A stretch of 64,000 bases of DNA from Daphnia pulex (taxonomy: Eukaryota; Arthropoda; Branchiopoda; Diplostraca; Daphniidae), in the NCBI RefSeq assembly GCF_021134715.1, contig NC_060027.1, forward strand, positions 4,960,001-5,024,000, written 5' to 3'. Position 1 is the stretch's first letter, and every line of letters begins with the position of its first letter. Below the pieces are notes generated by a model, which saw only the letters and a program-made list of their open reading frames with translations, ran no database searches and was not told the DNA's origin. The position numbers and the translations under genes were made by a program. This document shows positions 9,785 to 20,710 of this stretch, in pieces.

Positions 9785-11260
9785 ATGGATGTCTCAAAGT
9801 ATACATGTCTTCCGCAATTGATCTCTCTCTCTCTCTGTTAATTAATTGTTTCGTTCTATCTTGCAGGCTACCAATGTACATCTGGGGTTCTATACGGTTC
9901 TTCTTGATCATTGTCAACAACTTGTACTGCATACCCACACACTGCTTGTGGTTGCTAACCCTCTCGCCTTTAAAATGGTTTTTGCCTAAAGTTTACTTAA
10001 CTTTGGAAGGCTTTGGTTTCCAATGGCTACTTTCCATGGTGTCTGCATGGAGTTATACAGCTGGTTATAGTGGTATTTCATTGAACCTCGAGCATTCATT
10101 ACAGTTAGTCTTCCTAACACTTTGCACATTTTTTTTTTTCAGTTATTGAAATGGGTGATGACATTCACAGAGTAGTCAATGATAAAGCTCTAGTGTTAAT
10201 CAATCATCAATCAACCTCTGATGTGCCATTGATAATGGCGGCCTTCGACGGTCGTACCCGTAACATTATGTGGATTATGGACAGAATGTTCATGAAAACC
10301 AATTTTGGAGTGGTTTCGTGGTTCCACAAGGATTTCTTCATTAGCTCGGTTTGTTACTTTGTCCCTTATCTCTCGCTGGAAAATAGATAAAACTAACCTT
10401 GAATTACTGACTTCATTTTTGGTTTTGGTTGACATAGGGGAAAGCGCGCCGAGATCAGTCCTTGACGGAACTGACGACACACCTGTCTGAAGTCTACATG
10501 CCTTTGAATCGAACTTGGATCCTGTTGTTTCCCGAGGGCGGTTTCTTGCGGAAACGGCGTGAAATCAGCCGTAAATTCGCCCTACAAAACTCTCTACCCA
10601 TATTGCATCACACGACCATACCTCGCGTCGGGGCCGTTCAGAACGTCGTCGCTACAATCGGCCCTCAAAGGGCCAGGAATGTGACCAACGGCAATCTCTC
10701 GCGTAAATGCCCGATGTGTTTCCCATTCGATCTGACTGGCAGGACCGTCCGCTGACCGCCGGCTTTTCTGGTTTTGTTTTGATTCCTTGCAGCTGACTGG
10801 GCCGACAGCAGTCTGAAATGGATCATCGACTTGACGATCGCCTATCCCAACGGTAACCCCTTGGATATTCTGACCATCTTTATGGCGTCCGCCCCTCCGT
10901 GCAGCACCATATTCCACTACCGGTGCTATCCCATTGCCGAGGTGATTCGTCTTTATGACTTCCAAAGGCCCCCCTTTGTTAAAATGTACCTTATTCTGAT
11001 TTCTTTTTATTGCCCAGGTGCCCACGGACAACGAGTTGCTGAAGCAGTGGGTCTACGATCGATACATCGAGAAGGAAACGCTGCTGGCCACGTATTACGA
11101 GACTGGCAAATTCCCGGATCACCGCCGACCCGGTGAGTTTTGCCACCCGCGCCCAGTACTTCACGACGGATTCCGTACCGTCATTCTTCACGCCCTCTAC
11201 ATCACGTCCACTCTGTTCCATTGGAACCTGCTGACATTGCTCTCCTCTTCGATTTTCTGA
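9785..11260 (+). CDS. LPGAT1: Acyl-CoA:lysophospholipid acyltransferase, LPGAT1 type
   Basis: This encodes an endoplasmic-reticulum membrane acyltransferase of the PlsC/AGPAT superfamily. Characterised LPGAT1 enzymes transfer acyl groups to lysophosphatidylglycerol and related lysophospholipids. Six coding exons join with consistent phases: 9785-9798, 9867-10072, 10143-10348, 10438-10702, 10793-10941 and 11018-11260 (TGA), giving 360 residues, close to human LPGAT1 (370). The start MDVSKLPMYIWG lies in a 14-base coding exon. A hydrophobic N-terminal anchor follows. The catalytic NHQSTSD block (HX4D) is in exon 3, the [13 protein letters not shown] block in exon 4, [11 protein letters not shown] in exon 5, and the conserved [10 protein letters not shown] segment plus a hydrophobic C-terminus in exon 6. 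A GGTGAG at 11131-11136 inside the last exon could be an unused alternative donor. The gene converges on unc-76 downstream. Confidence 0.88.
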
Positions 11261-12979
11261 AATATTGAGGTGATATGGTTTCACCCACGTGTTCGAGTCA
11301 CATAGCTTTTTTTTCTCTCTCATTTTTGTTTTTTGTTGAAATTTTTTTTTCCTTTCGTTCTCCTCAATTCGTGTCGTCTCGTGTTGCACGCCATTGTTCG
11401 TGCTGGCCGTTCTGTCAAGTTTCCCATCCGCACGGAGTAGAAATCCTCCTTCATCCAACTCCTCCCGTCTCTCTCTCTTACCCACATTTATCCATCCATC
11501 CATCCCTACCGTTTCCGACCTTAAAAAACAAAAAAACAAGCGAAATTCCTGCCCGTCTCTTTCCTTAGCACCCGTGCAAAGTCAGGGACTTCATTATCAT
11601 CGTGTGCTGTCTGTGCGCCTGTGGATTCGTTCTGTACGTAGTAGCAAATGGTGTCTCACACTGTTTTGACATGTTTATGGCCGTTTTTTTATGATATAAT
11701 CTTTGAGTTGATTATATGATACCTACACTCACCTCGACTTATCTCGAGTTTAGTCTGTTTTCGCAACCCCCACAGAGAAACCTTCAAAAGTATTAGTCAA
11801 TTTTTCATGTAGATTCGACACTTATTACCATGAAAAATCAATCGATAAAAAATAATCAGAGAATGGGAGCATTGTAATGTATTGCGCTTTTTTTTTAACG
11901 TCCATAAGTGGCACACGACACACGTCACGAAAAAAATTTTGTATACAAGGAAGGAAGAAAAGAACAAAAAAAAAAAAAAAAAAAATACTGAACGCAAAAA
12001 AGCCACAACGGAACAGAGAAGTGTCACATCAACCTCCGGGATGTCAAAAGCAGCAGCCAGTCTCGTTATTTATATTGTCTTTCAACCTGTTTTCTTCTTT
12101 TCTTATTAGTCATTGTCACACGCAGCGGGGAGGAGAAAGAACTGGTTGAGATCTAGTTACACTTTTTATTCTTCTTCTTTTTCTTCGTCGTTTCTTGTTT
12201 TCTCGCGGGGAAAAAAAAAATAAATTGAAAGGATCGCGCTGCCGACAAGGTAGGATGACGTCAATTAATTGGGTGGCGGGGGAACTAGGATCAAATGTTT
12301 TGACTAGACGAGCTTCTTCTTCTTCTTACTCTGCTCGGATATTCAATCTCGTGTTTTTCTTCTTTCAAGCGGGAGAGTCCCCCGGCTTTGATTTTGACTC
12401 GGTTCCAACTTTCTGTGTGTTGTCAGACAAGGGTGGGTGGGAGAGAGAGAGAGAGAAAAGATCTAGCAAGGTATATAAATAATCACCAAATAAATTGAGG
12501 AAGCCTAAGCGAGGTTAAAAAAAGAAAAACAACGGCGGCTGTAGAGTCAAAACTATAAACACATTAGGCGAAAAAGTTCGAACAGTCGTAAGGGAGCAAA
12601 TGAAGAATAACAAAAATGGGGGGAAAAAGGCTTATTCGTACAAAAGGAAGGAGATTCAGATTTGTTCCGGTTTCGACTACAAATTCCAACACAAAAAAAG
12701 AAAAGAAAAAAGTTCTTGTTTCTTTTTTTTGTTTTGTTTTCAACGAACGCAAACGAGGCCACAAAAGCCGATATCCTTCTGTCAAAAGGAATTCTTTTTT
12801 TGTTTGTTCTGAAATATTATTTAATGATGGTGCGCGTAGGACGAACGTTAAAGCATCCGCCAGCTGAAAAGAGATTGCGGTTAAGATTCTTGGATGTCAA
12901 TTATTTTGACGAATGAAGAAGACGAAGAACTGGAAATGAGAGAAACGACCACGTCGAGCGCGGCGCCACGACCTAGCAA
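11261..12979. other. Convergent 3' flanks of LPGAT1 (+) and unc-76 (-)
   Basis: No additional gene is supported. The interval is rich in T, A and CT runs, with a 23-base A tract near 11967-11985 and a GA repeat near 12442-12455. Several AATAAA hexamers occur on the plus strand (for example near 12218 and 12489), and TTTATT near 12165 would be a signal for the minus strand. The 3' UTRs may therefore overlap, but I cannot assign cleavage sites. Confidence 0.4.
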
Positions 12980-15900
12980 CTACGTCGGACACAACACTAG
13001 AAATTCCAAATAAGTAATTTAATGTTAAAAAATGGGAAAGGAATCTGGGCCGGGGAAAAATGAAATTCCTGGTAAAATGTTACCTTTCAAAATATAATCC
13101 GTCAGTAATGTCGGTACGGTTGGGCTATCCTCAACAATGGCTCGGAGAACTGCATTAAAAGTCATCCCAAGTGGATAAGAAAAAAAGAATTTTCTCTTTA
13201 GAAATAATAACAAGTTTTTTTGGGGGGTAAGTGTCACGACTTACTTTTGATGAGGACCTGGACGGTCGGATTGCTCGGAGGTCCGTTGCCAGGGTGATAG
13301 GGAATGACTGTCGTGATGTACTGCGCGCGACACAAACACAACAGACAAAAGAGAAAAAAAAAACAATAAAAGGATCAGCAGGACGAATTGTTTTCAAATG
13401 AAATGCCATTGGCTCCATGTCTATGAAAGAAGCCCCGTAAAAAGCCATTTCCCGTCAGTCGGGATGATTAACGAGATTAAGATACGACCTTTTGACATTT
13501 TTTTTTTCCTTTTGCTCCATCCCGTATTGTCGTAAATCAAGAGGACACTCTTACGGAGAGAGAGAGAGAGTCCTCTTAACTCGACGCTCGTAAAAGGAAA
13601 AATATACAAGAATGAGTCAGAGAACGAGGAGGGATGGGCTAACCTTGCAGTCGGGCTGGCTGGTGAACCCGCTGCCCATTTTATTGCCGTTCTTGCCCGT
13701 CGGTGTCGTTGCATTGGTGGCCGGCTTCTTCTGGTTGGCCGTCATTTGGCGGCGCTTGTTCTGCACGTTCAACAGTAAAGAGATGAAAGTGTTTTTTAAC
13801 TCTTTCTCGTACTCGAGCTCGTCTCGAAGGGCCAGCTCGGCGATTAAAGTCTCGGAATGGTGCTGGACCCGCCACTCCAGCTCGGACAGGAGCTCATTCA
13901 GCTGGCCGACGCTCCACGTTTCCAACTCTGCAAACAAAAACAACGACAATTGTAGAGAGTGAGACAAAGTCGGACAAGAGGTGGACTGACTTTCTTGATG
14001 AATGGCGTTAGACAATCGGTAGGGCATGGCGCATTCGGGCGTGTCCGGACTCTGATGCATGTTCTCGCTCATTTCCGGCGACGAAGGATCCTTTATTATG
14101 TAATAAAATAAATCTCTGAAACTTGTTTTTTTTTTTTAAATTCAAACAAATGGCGGGGGGGTTGAAATACCTGCATGAGGTCGTCAATTTCCTTGATGAC
14201 TTCTTCGGCCGACTGGAGCGGTTCAATTTCCAAGTCGGGCGGATTGTGTGCCACGATCAATGCGTGCAAGTCCAAATCGGAGGCCACAGCTTCATCCTCA
14301 TCTGACAGCGTGTCTACCTCTTGACTGGGTTTCTGTGTGGGGAAGAAAAGGTAAACGCCTTATTAGAATAACTGAATACAACCTACTCAAAAGTCCTTTG
14401 AGGCTCTTGGCTCTTTTCTGGTTACCTGTCTGTCGTGCAGCTGAAGAGTTGGTAAATGTAACCGTCGGGTCATCGACTTTGACCAGTCAATTGGGAGGAT
14501 GTTTCCATAATTGCCAGTCAATGTCCACCACATCCTGAATTAGAAAGAGACAAAAAAACAAAAACAGACGGATGAGAATCATCAACAGCATCCAGAAAAA
14601 AATAAAAAGGATCTTTGCCAACACCATCCCAAACTGGGTGTATTTTTTGTCTCACACTGCGATGAATCAGAGAGCCCTTGAATGGGGGGATACTGCCATA
14701 CTGGTTTATTTCTTTAAAAACGAGTCGACCAAGGCGATGAAAGGTTGATGTCATTTTCAACAACACGATTTGGATGTTACTCAAATTTATAACACCACAC
14801 GGCCACTTCATTTATTTTCTTTCAAATATGGGCAAAGAAAGAAAAAATTTATTCGAGCACGCGCCCTGTCCTTGCTCCAGGAAATTCCTATAGGGGATCA
14901 ATGGCGGGCACACACACACACACACACGCTACTGGCTACAATGGTTTGTACACGACGTCCTTTCGGGTCTTACGACTCAAAGTTATTGATCGCGACGCAA
15001 GGAGACTATAAGGGGCTTGCCGATGGAATCTAGCAACACGAGCTTGATTGGGAAGCATAGCCTATCCAATCGTCATGTTACATAAGCCTTTGAAGAATAA
15101 GAAGAAGAATTCCATAGGTGGTGGTCCCTCCATGTCTTTTATGGGCGGCGGTTTGTGTCTGACACACACAAGAGTCTAGTGGTTCGGGGATAGTCTTCGA
15201 GCTAAACATGGTCACAAAACTTTCACACTCTGATTATGGATGGAACTGGGCTCGTGTACAACTACAACAACAACCGGAGACGTTGGGGTCCTTAACAAGA
15301 AAGATTTATAAGCCGTGTGTAGTAAAAACACGCTTTGCGCGGTAGAACCGCTCCCGACGCCTTAGACGTGAGCTGTCCAGGTAAAAAAAAAAAGAAATAT
15401 AAATAAAAAGAAATATATAAATTCTTCTCTGTTGGGCAATCAATAACTCTCTGAACGGCTCTCCATGGCATACAGCAGGAAAAAGAAAAAGTCAAGAGAG
15501 TCCCGGTAAGGCGAGATCAACATGAGATCCTCCTCTTCCTGGTGTCATGGCAATTTGAATACGAACTCACGAAGGGGGGGGGGGGGAGAAGAAAAAGAAA
15601 AAGAAAAGAAAGAACTCGAATGTGTCAAATGATTTACGTACTGTGACTCGTTGATGATGTCGTCTTGGTTACGAATTTGGACGGGGGCGAGGCTCTCGAC
15701 ATTCTGATCGAGATCGCGGAAACATTTGGTGATTTTGTCGTCGAACGTGTTGACTAGATCCTCGAGCGAAGTTGACAGAGAGCTGCTCGTTTCGCCAAAA
15801 TGATCGGCCATGTTGTTGCTGCTGCTGCTCTCCATTTTCTTGACATTATCCAAGGCTTTGTTCCTCGGCGGTGGGCTGCTGTTATTAGTCGTGTTGCCAT

Positions 15901-16000
15901 TGTCGTTGCCGTTGTTGAATTCGACCGCCTGCTGGAAATCACTGAACTCGTTCCACTCTTCACTCGGTGCCAGCGGCGCCTCGGCGCTCAAATCGGCCAT
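12980..16000 (-). CDS. unc-76: FEZ/Unc-76 family kinesin adaptor
   Basis: Cytoplasmic adaptor of the fasciculation and elongation zeta family, which links kinesin-1 to cargo in axons. Eight exons, in gene order, are 16000-15642, 14534-14426, 14332-14171, 14090-13991, 13927-13644, 13320-13245, 13149-13084 and 12996-12980. All phases agree, giving 390 residues (human FEZ1 392). The N-terminus MADLSAEAPLAPSEEWNEF is followed by the conserved LEDLVNTFDDKITKCFRD and ESLAPVQ, then TGNYGNILPIDW, then LSDEDE and VIKEIDDLMQ. Next is the coiled-coil heart of the family (SVGQLNELLSELEW; ELALRDELEYEKELKNTFIS), then YITTVIPYHPGNGPPS, and finally LLTDYILKVLCPT with the extreme VLCPT in its own 17-base exon. 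A GTACGT donor rather than the overlapping GTAAAT restores frame at the end of exon 1. The first ATG with a matching N-terminus was chosen. Gene identity is very secure; ATG choice is likely. Confidence 0.92.
14909..14927. repeat. (CA)n microsatellite within unc-76 intron 1
   Basis: An uninterrupted CA run of about 19 bases lies in the 1.1-kb first intron. CT/GA runs also occur near 9822-9840 and 13556-13571. Confidence 0.85.
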
Positions 16001-17907
16001 TTTGGACAAAAATTCTCACAACAGTCCTTCTCACCGTACTGGATACTCAAACACTGGCGGCAGGCTCTTCTGCAGAGCTGAAGACTAGACTAGACTTTGC
16101 TGGCCTATCTTTTTTCCCCCCTTCGGCAGTTCGATGTTCACCCAGGAGGGTTAGCCCAGGACACACCCCCCCGCACTTCAACACCCATCTAGCGGCCATT
16201 TTTGTGACTGAACGTCTAATTCCAGTTTGGCCAATAAAAAAACAAAACTACCGCGAATTTCAGATGAAAATTTTGAAAAACGAAGCAAAAATCATTAAAG
16301 TTTCGTCACGTTAAGACATTGTCTCTCCACGAGGAAGGTCATTTAAAAGTAATTAGTAATTCACTGCGGTCTGCAACAGCAGTTTGTTGATTCGTTATAA
16401 AGAAAAAGATGGAGGAAAACCACACCATGTGTGGTGTGTGGGACTTGTGAAAATAAAACGAAAAAAAATAAAAAAGGGAGCCGCCTACGGGACGTCGTCG
16501 GCAGTAGACTTTCCGCCGTCATTTATATGTAATGCACAATATTGATCACGGACTGCCTGGGGCGCTTTACGATCCAAGGGCGATCATGCTGAATGGCGCA
16601 CCGGTATATTTCATCCGCTTTTTTGTTTTCAAACAAAAAGGCCCATTCGATTGAAAAATGGGCAACTGGGAAAAAGAAAAAGAAAAAAAATAGAAAACCA
16701 CACAACCACCAATCTCCCAGGACAGAAGCTACTGATGTTCAATATTGTTGCATGCTGATGAGACGTGTCCTTCCCGGTCCCTCCTTCCTCCCGCCCAAGT
16801 CGGTGCATTCGTACTCACGAAGACGCCCAGCTGGTATATATAAGCACAGACATCTGGTATAACTTTATAAATATATATATATGTACAGAGTAGGCTATAC
16901 GAGTCTAAAAGCCGTCCGTTAGTTTCTTCTTTTTTTTTATTTTGGTGCCTGAATTATGTGAAGAAAAATGAAGCTCTGGTCGTCACGCTCCCATGGCTTC
17001 AAAAGATGGAGGACAAACAGAAATAATGGGATTCAAATTGTGAACGCAAAGGATGAAAAGATAATGGTCTCTGCACCCACAAGATCGGATGACGTGAGCG
17101 TCTTCTTCTTCTGACATTTAAGCCGGAAAATCAGTTGACGGCTTTTTTATTTTGATTTTTCTTTTATATTTGACCATCAAGGCGCGCTGTTTGGCAGCTA
17201 CGCTATAGAAGGGCAGAACACATTTTTCCTTGTGTTTTTCATTTCTTTCGTTTAAAAAAAAATGTTTAGACTTTGGTGATGTATCAACGTTCAAACTTGC
17301 TGGTAGGGCATCTCTCTCGTCTCGAGATGAAGAATGCGTCATTCTTGTTTCTTTCGGGACTGAAAGAGCCGTCTCACCAGATATCCCGCTGCGGTTTATC
17401 ACGAATTTCTTTCAGACCCGAGGCACCAACATGACAACAAAACAAGTCAGAATGATCAAAGACTCGTCGGAATCAGATTGCATCACGTGATTCTTTAGGC
17501 TACTCTGTGCATTCAACCCACCACAAGGTGCGTGCTGAGAAGCGTCAAATTTCCTTTTTACAATTTTTTTTTTTTGTTATTTAAATTTTTTTAAAATTTA
17601 TTTAAACACGAAAACAAAATTTTTTTTTTTTGGGGGGGGGACTCTGGCCAGACATCAGACACCATAGCCTACAGAGTACAGACTTTCCTCCCCCAACGAG
17701 AGATGTGTCAACTACGGAAGCAGCCGACGGCTTTGTTTTTGTTGTGGTTTCGTTTCTGTGTGGGTTGAAGAAAAATGACGTAGTTGTACATAATTCACTG
17801 ATTTCGTAAGCTTTGTTTGCCTACGAGAGCTCAAGGCTTGCTCTGAAGCTTTTTTGTTTCATTATGCATCAATAAAAGTTACCGTTAAGTGTGAAGAGTC
17901 AGAGAAA
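16001..17907. other. Divergent intergenic region between unc-76 (-) and the first SLC46-type gene (+)
   Basis: This must hold the 5' ends of both genes. A TATATATAAG string at 16835-16844 is a possible core promoter element but is unsupported by anything else. Long T runs lie at 17567-17632. No coding exon is supportable; the listed open frames are short and low-complexity. Confidence 0.4.
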
Positions 17908-19816
17908 ATGATGGACGACGAGCATCTTTTAATCGAGGACCGGAATAAAAGCAAGTTTAGAATTACAGTTGAACCTGTTGGATTTTTATTCGTCGTCGCC
18001 TCCATCATTCAAGTATTTATATAACAATTTCATGAATAAACTTTTTTAATAAAACTAATTTATGTTTATATAGGCTATCGTGATTCAAAATTTGTACCTC
18101 AACAAAACTTGTGTTGTGAATTTTCAGCTCAATTTAACTGATTGTAGCACTCATAATCATACCGTTGAAAGTGATTCTGATCACGCAACAGAAATCCAAA
18201 AATATGTCAGCAACCTAAACATTTATGGTTCTCTCATTGAAAATGTACCATCCATAATAATGGTTTTGTTTCTCGGACCGTGGAGCGAAAGAAATGGAAG
18301 AAAACTGCCCATGATTATTCCACTCATAGGCCACATATGTTCCGTTTCCATGTACATATTAAACTACTATTTCACATCGTGGCCAGCAGAATACATATTG
18401 TTTGCAAGTATACCATTAGGCTTGTGTGGAGGAACTGCCACTTTGTTGATGGCATTAAACAGGTTTACATTCATACTGTACTTTATTGTGATCAATCATG
18501 ATAATAACTCGGTCGTTCTTATTTCTACTATATAACAGTTACATTGCCGACATCACTACCTCGCATACCAGGACATCACGCATTTCAATTTTGTACGGCT
18601 GTATGGCGATTTCGTTCCCAGTGGCCAACTTCGTCAGTATTTACATTTACACTTACGGCGGGTTTTTCGCCATTTGGGGAACGTCTTTGGGATTGGGTGT
18701 AAGCACCCTTTGTTACATCATCTTTTTCATCAAAGACTCGCGCGGGCGCGAATCAGCAGAAAACCAAATAGGAAATATTTATTCACCCGTTGTTGACTAC
18801 AGCCAAGAGAGCGAAGAATTTTCTAATTCAGGCACCACCGGTTGCCGTTGCGATTCGGTTGCCTTAAACCTATGGGAATGTTTCGCTGTGACATTTCAGC
18901 CACGCAACGGATACAAAAGAGCCTGTTTATCCATTCTTTTGGCCGCAATGTGTGTTTTTGTTTACCAAAGTACTAACGTTTATATTTTAAGCTTTTCTTT
19001 GCGTTTTCTGTCATTTCTATTTTTTTTTTTCGTCTTGTGCAGTACCAGGATCCGTTACGTACCTCTACGCCAGAAAGCTATTTGATTGGGATCAACCACA
19101 GTTTGCCTTGTTTTCAACCATTTCTAGCTTGACAACTGTTATCGGTACGTTTCTTTTCTAAATGTGGTTTATCGTGTTTACATGGGTTGAATATTTTGAT
19201 CTATTAGGAAGCCTTATTATTCTGCCTCTTCTGAGTTCCTATTTCGAAGTTCGTGATGTCGTCATTGGTATTTTTGCTATTTTGGGCAATATAGCAGGTT
19301 ATTTGACGATTGCCTTTGCCGTATCTCCTTTGATGCTCTATTTGGGTAAAAGAGTTTCGATCTTTTCTAACGATAAACTATTTGATTAACATAATTTTTC
19401 TTTCTGCAGCCTCTTTTGGGTTCGTGTTGACTGCTAGCATCGGAGTGGTTATTCGTTCGATGCTTTCCAAGCTCGTGCTCAGTGATGAATTGAGCCACGT
19501 CTACTCTGTGTTGGCCTCTTTGGAGTCCTTGGTGCCTTTAGTTTCGACTTTCACTTATAATTTGATTTATAAAGCGACTATCGAATTCTTTCCCGGTTGT
19601 GTTTTCGTCGTTTTCAGCGGCTTCCTCGTCGTACTTTTAATACTGCTCTTGTAAGTAGTTTCCAACTACTCGTATTTAAGTTCTTTGAAGTCTAAATTTT
19701 CGTACATCACTTTTTCTAGGGTTGTCTTGCTGCTGCAATGGAAGGAAAAGAACGATCCGGTGCTTTATAGCAGTCCAGAAAATCCTAGTATAACTGAAGC
19801 GGATCAAACTTCCTAG
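17908..19816 (+). CDS. SLC46-type proton-coupled solute transporter, paralog A
   Basis: Multi-pass membrane transporter of the major facilitator superfamily, related to SLC46 (proton-coupled folate transporter and relatives). The substrate of arthropod members is not known from sequence. Seven exons join in frame: 17908-18012, 18074-18462, 18539-18969, 19043-19144, 19208-19345, 19410-19650 and 19720-19816, giving 500 residues. After a short acidic N-terminus, FRITVEPVGFLFVVASIIQ is the first helix. An external loop carries Cys and N-glycosylation-type sites (NKTC, NLTDC). The MFS loop motif GPWSERNGRK follows, then a second half with SYIADIT, a long cytoplasmic loop, and repeated helices ending LLILLL/VVLLLQW. 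Start: first ATG of a doublet (MMDDEHLL). Poly(A) signal at 20020. It lies just upstream of a tandem paralog with the same orientation. Confidence 0.85.
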
Positions 19817-20019
19817 ACTTCATCTGTCTTCGTCCACATAGCCTAATAACTCTAGTTGGATTTAATATATATTTTGGATGACTTACATATCTACTCACTA
19901 TCCAGTGATATCTTGTAGAAACAAGGTACTAGTAAAATTTATATTTAAAAATATTGAAAGTTCAAAATTTGGTGAACTATAAATTGTGTATACATTTACA
20001 TTATTATCATCACACTTTC

Positions 20020-20025
20020 AATAAA
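20020..20025 (+). terminator. Poly(A) signal of SLC46-type paralog A
   Basis: AATAAA about 200 bases after the stop codon, in an AT-rich 3' region. Confidence 0.55.
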
Positions 20026-20710
20026 TTTGTTTCGATGCGGAAGCCACCTCACTTTTTTAAGAATTTCTGAAAGCATTTAAATTTTTGTATTTTATTTTCG
20101 CAACAAAAGTTTTAGATTTTGAATTCGGACATTAGGAAATTCAATTCTTGGCTATTAGGCTACTGTTTCTGGAACGCATTTCTGCCGCTGCATAAAACCA
20201 CGCACGGTTATTGATCGAATTATCCGTTGGAATCGTTACTGGAAACAAACAGGCTTCTTTAATTTACTCTAAGTTGGACCTGATGAGCTTTTACACCGCC
20301 CAGCAATGATCATTGATCGATCGAAGTAGAAATCGAGTGCGCAAAGTACGCCGCTTGGAAGGATCTTTTTCAATTTCACCACATCATACCTTCTGTTGTG
20401 ATCCAGGAACGACCAGAGACTGGAGCTACTAAATAAGAAATCAGACAAGATCGATGGCTAAATCAAGAATTTAAATCTAGTTTCAGCTAATGCATGTCTG
20501 CCGGTCTTCGTACGCCCGACGACCGCAATCGAACCCATGGTAACGGGCGTTTGTTATGATTCGTCTATAGAAGAATCCCCATGAAATCTTACTATCCTAC
20601 ACAGTTCAAAATGACTTAACACAAACGCCTGCCAGTATTATTACAGCGCAACCATCATTCCGAGCAACAGTCATCCCGTACCCGTCGTGCGAAATAGTTG
20701 TGCACAAGAA
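20026..20710. other. Short intergenic region between the two SLC46-type genes
   Basis: No gene is seen. The segment around 20400-20530 (for example GAATTTAAATC followed by TTTC and a CGTACGC string) resembles parts of 25930-26010 by eye, which fits a duplicated 5' flank. The first in-frame ATG of paralog B is at 20711. An upstream in-frame GTG at 20687 is not a credible eukaryotic start. Confidence 0.4.

Noticed and set aside
9772..10149. Continuous 125-residue open frame covering acyltransferase exon 2
   Set aside because: It reads through two introns (9799-9866 and 10073-10142). The spliced model matches LPGAT1 and keeps phase.
10594..11539. Long minus-strand open frames opposite the acyltransferase (145 and 182 residues)
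   Set aside because: Antisense to secure exons; they are consequences of codon composition.
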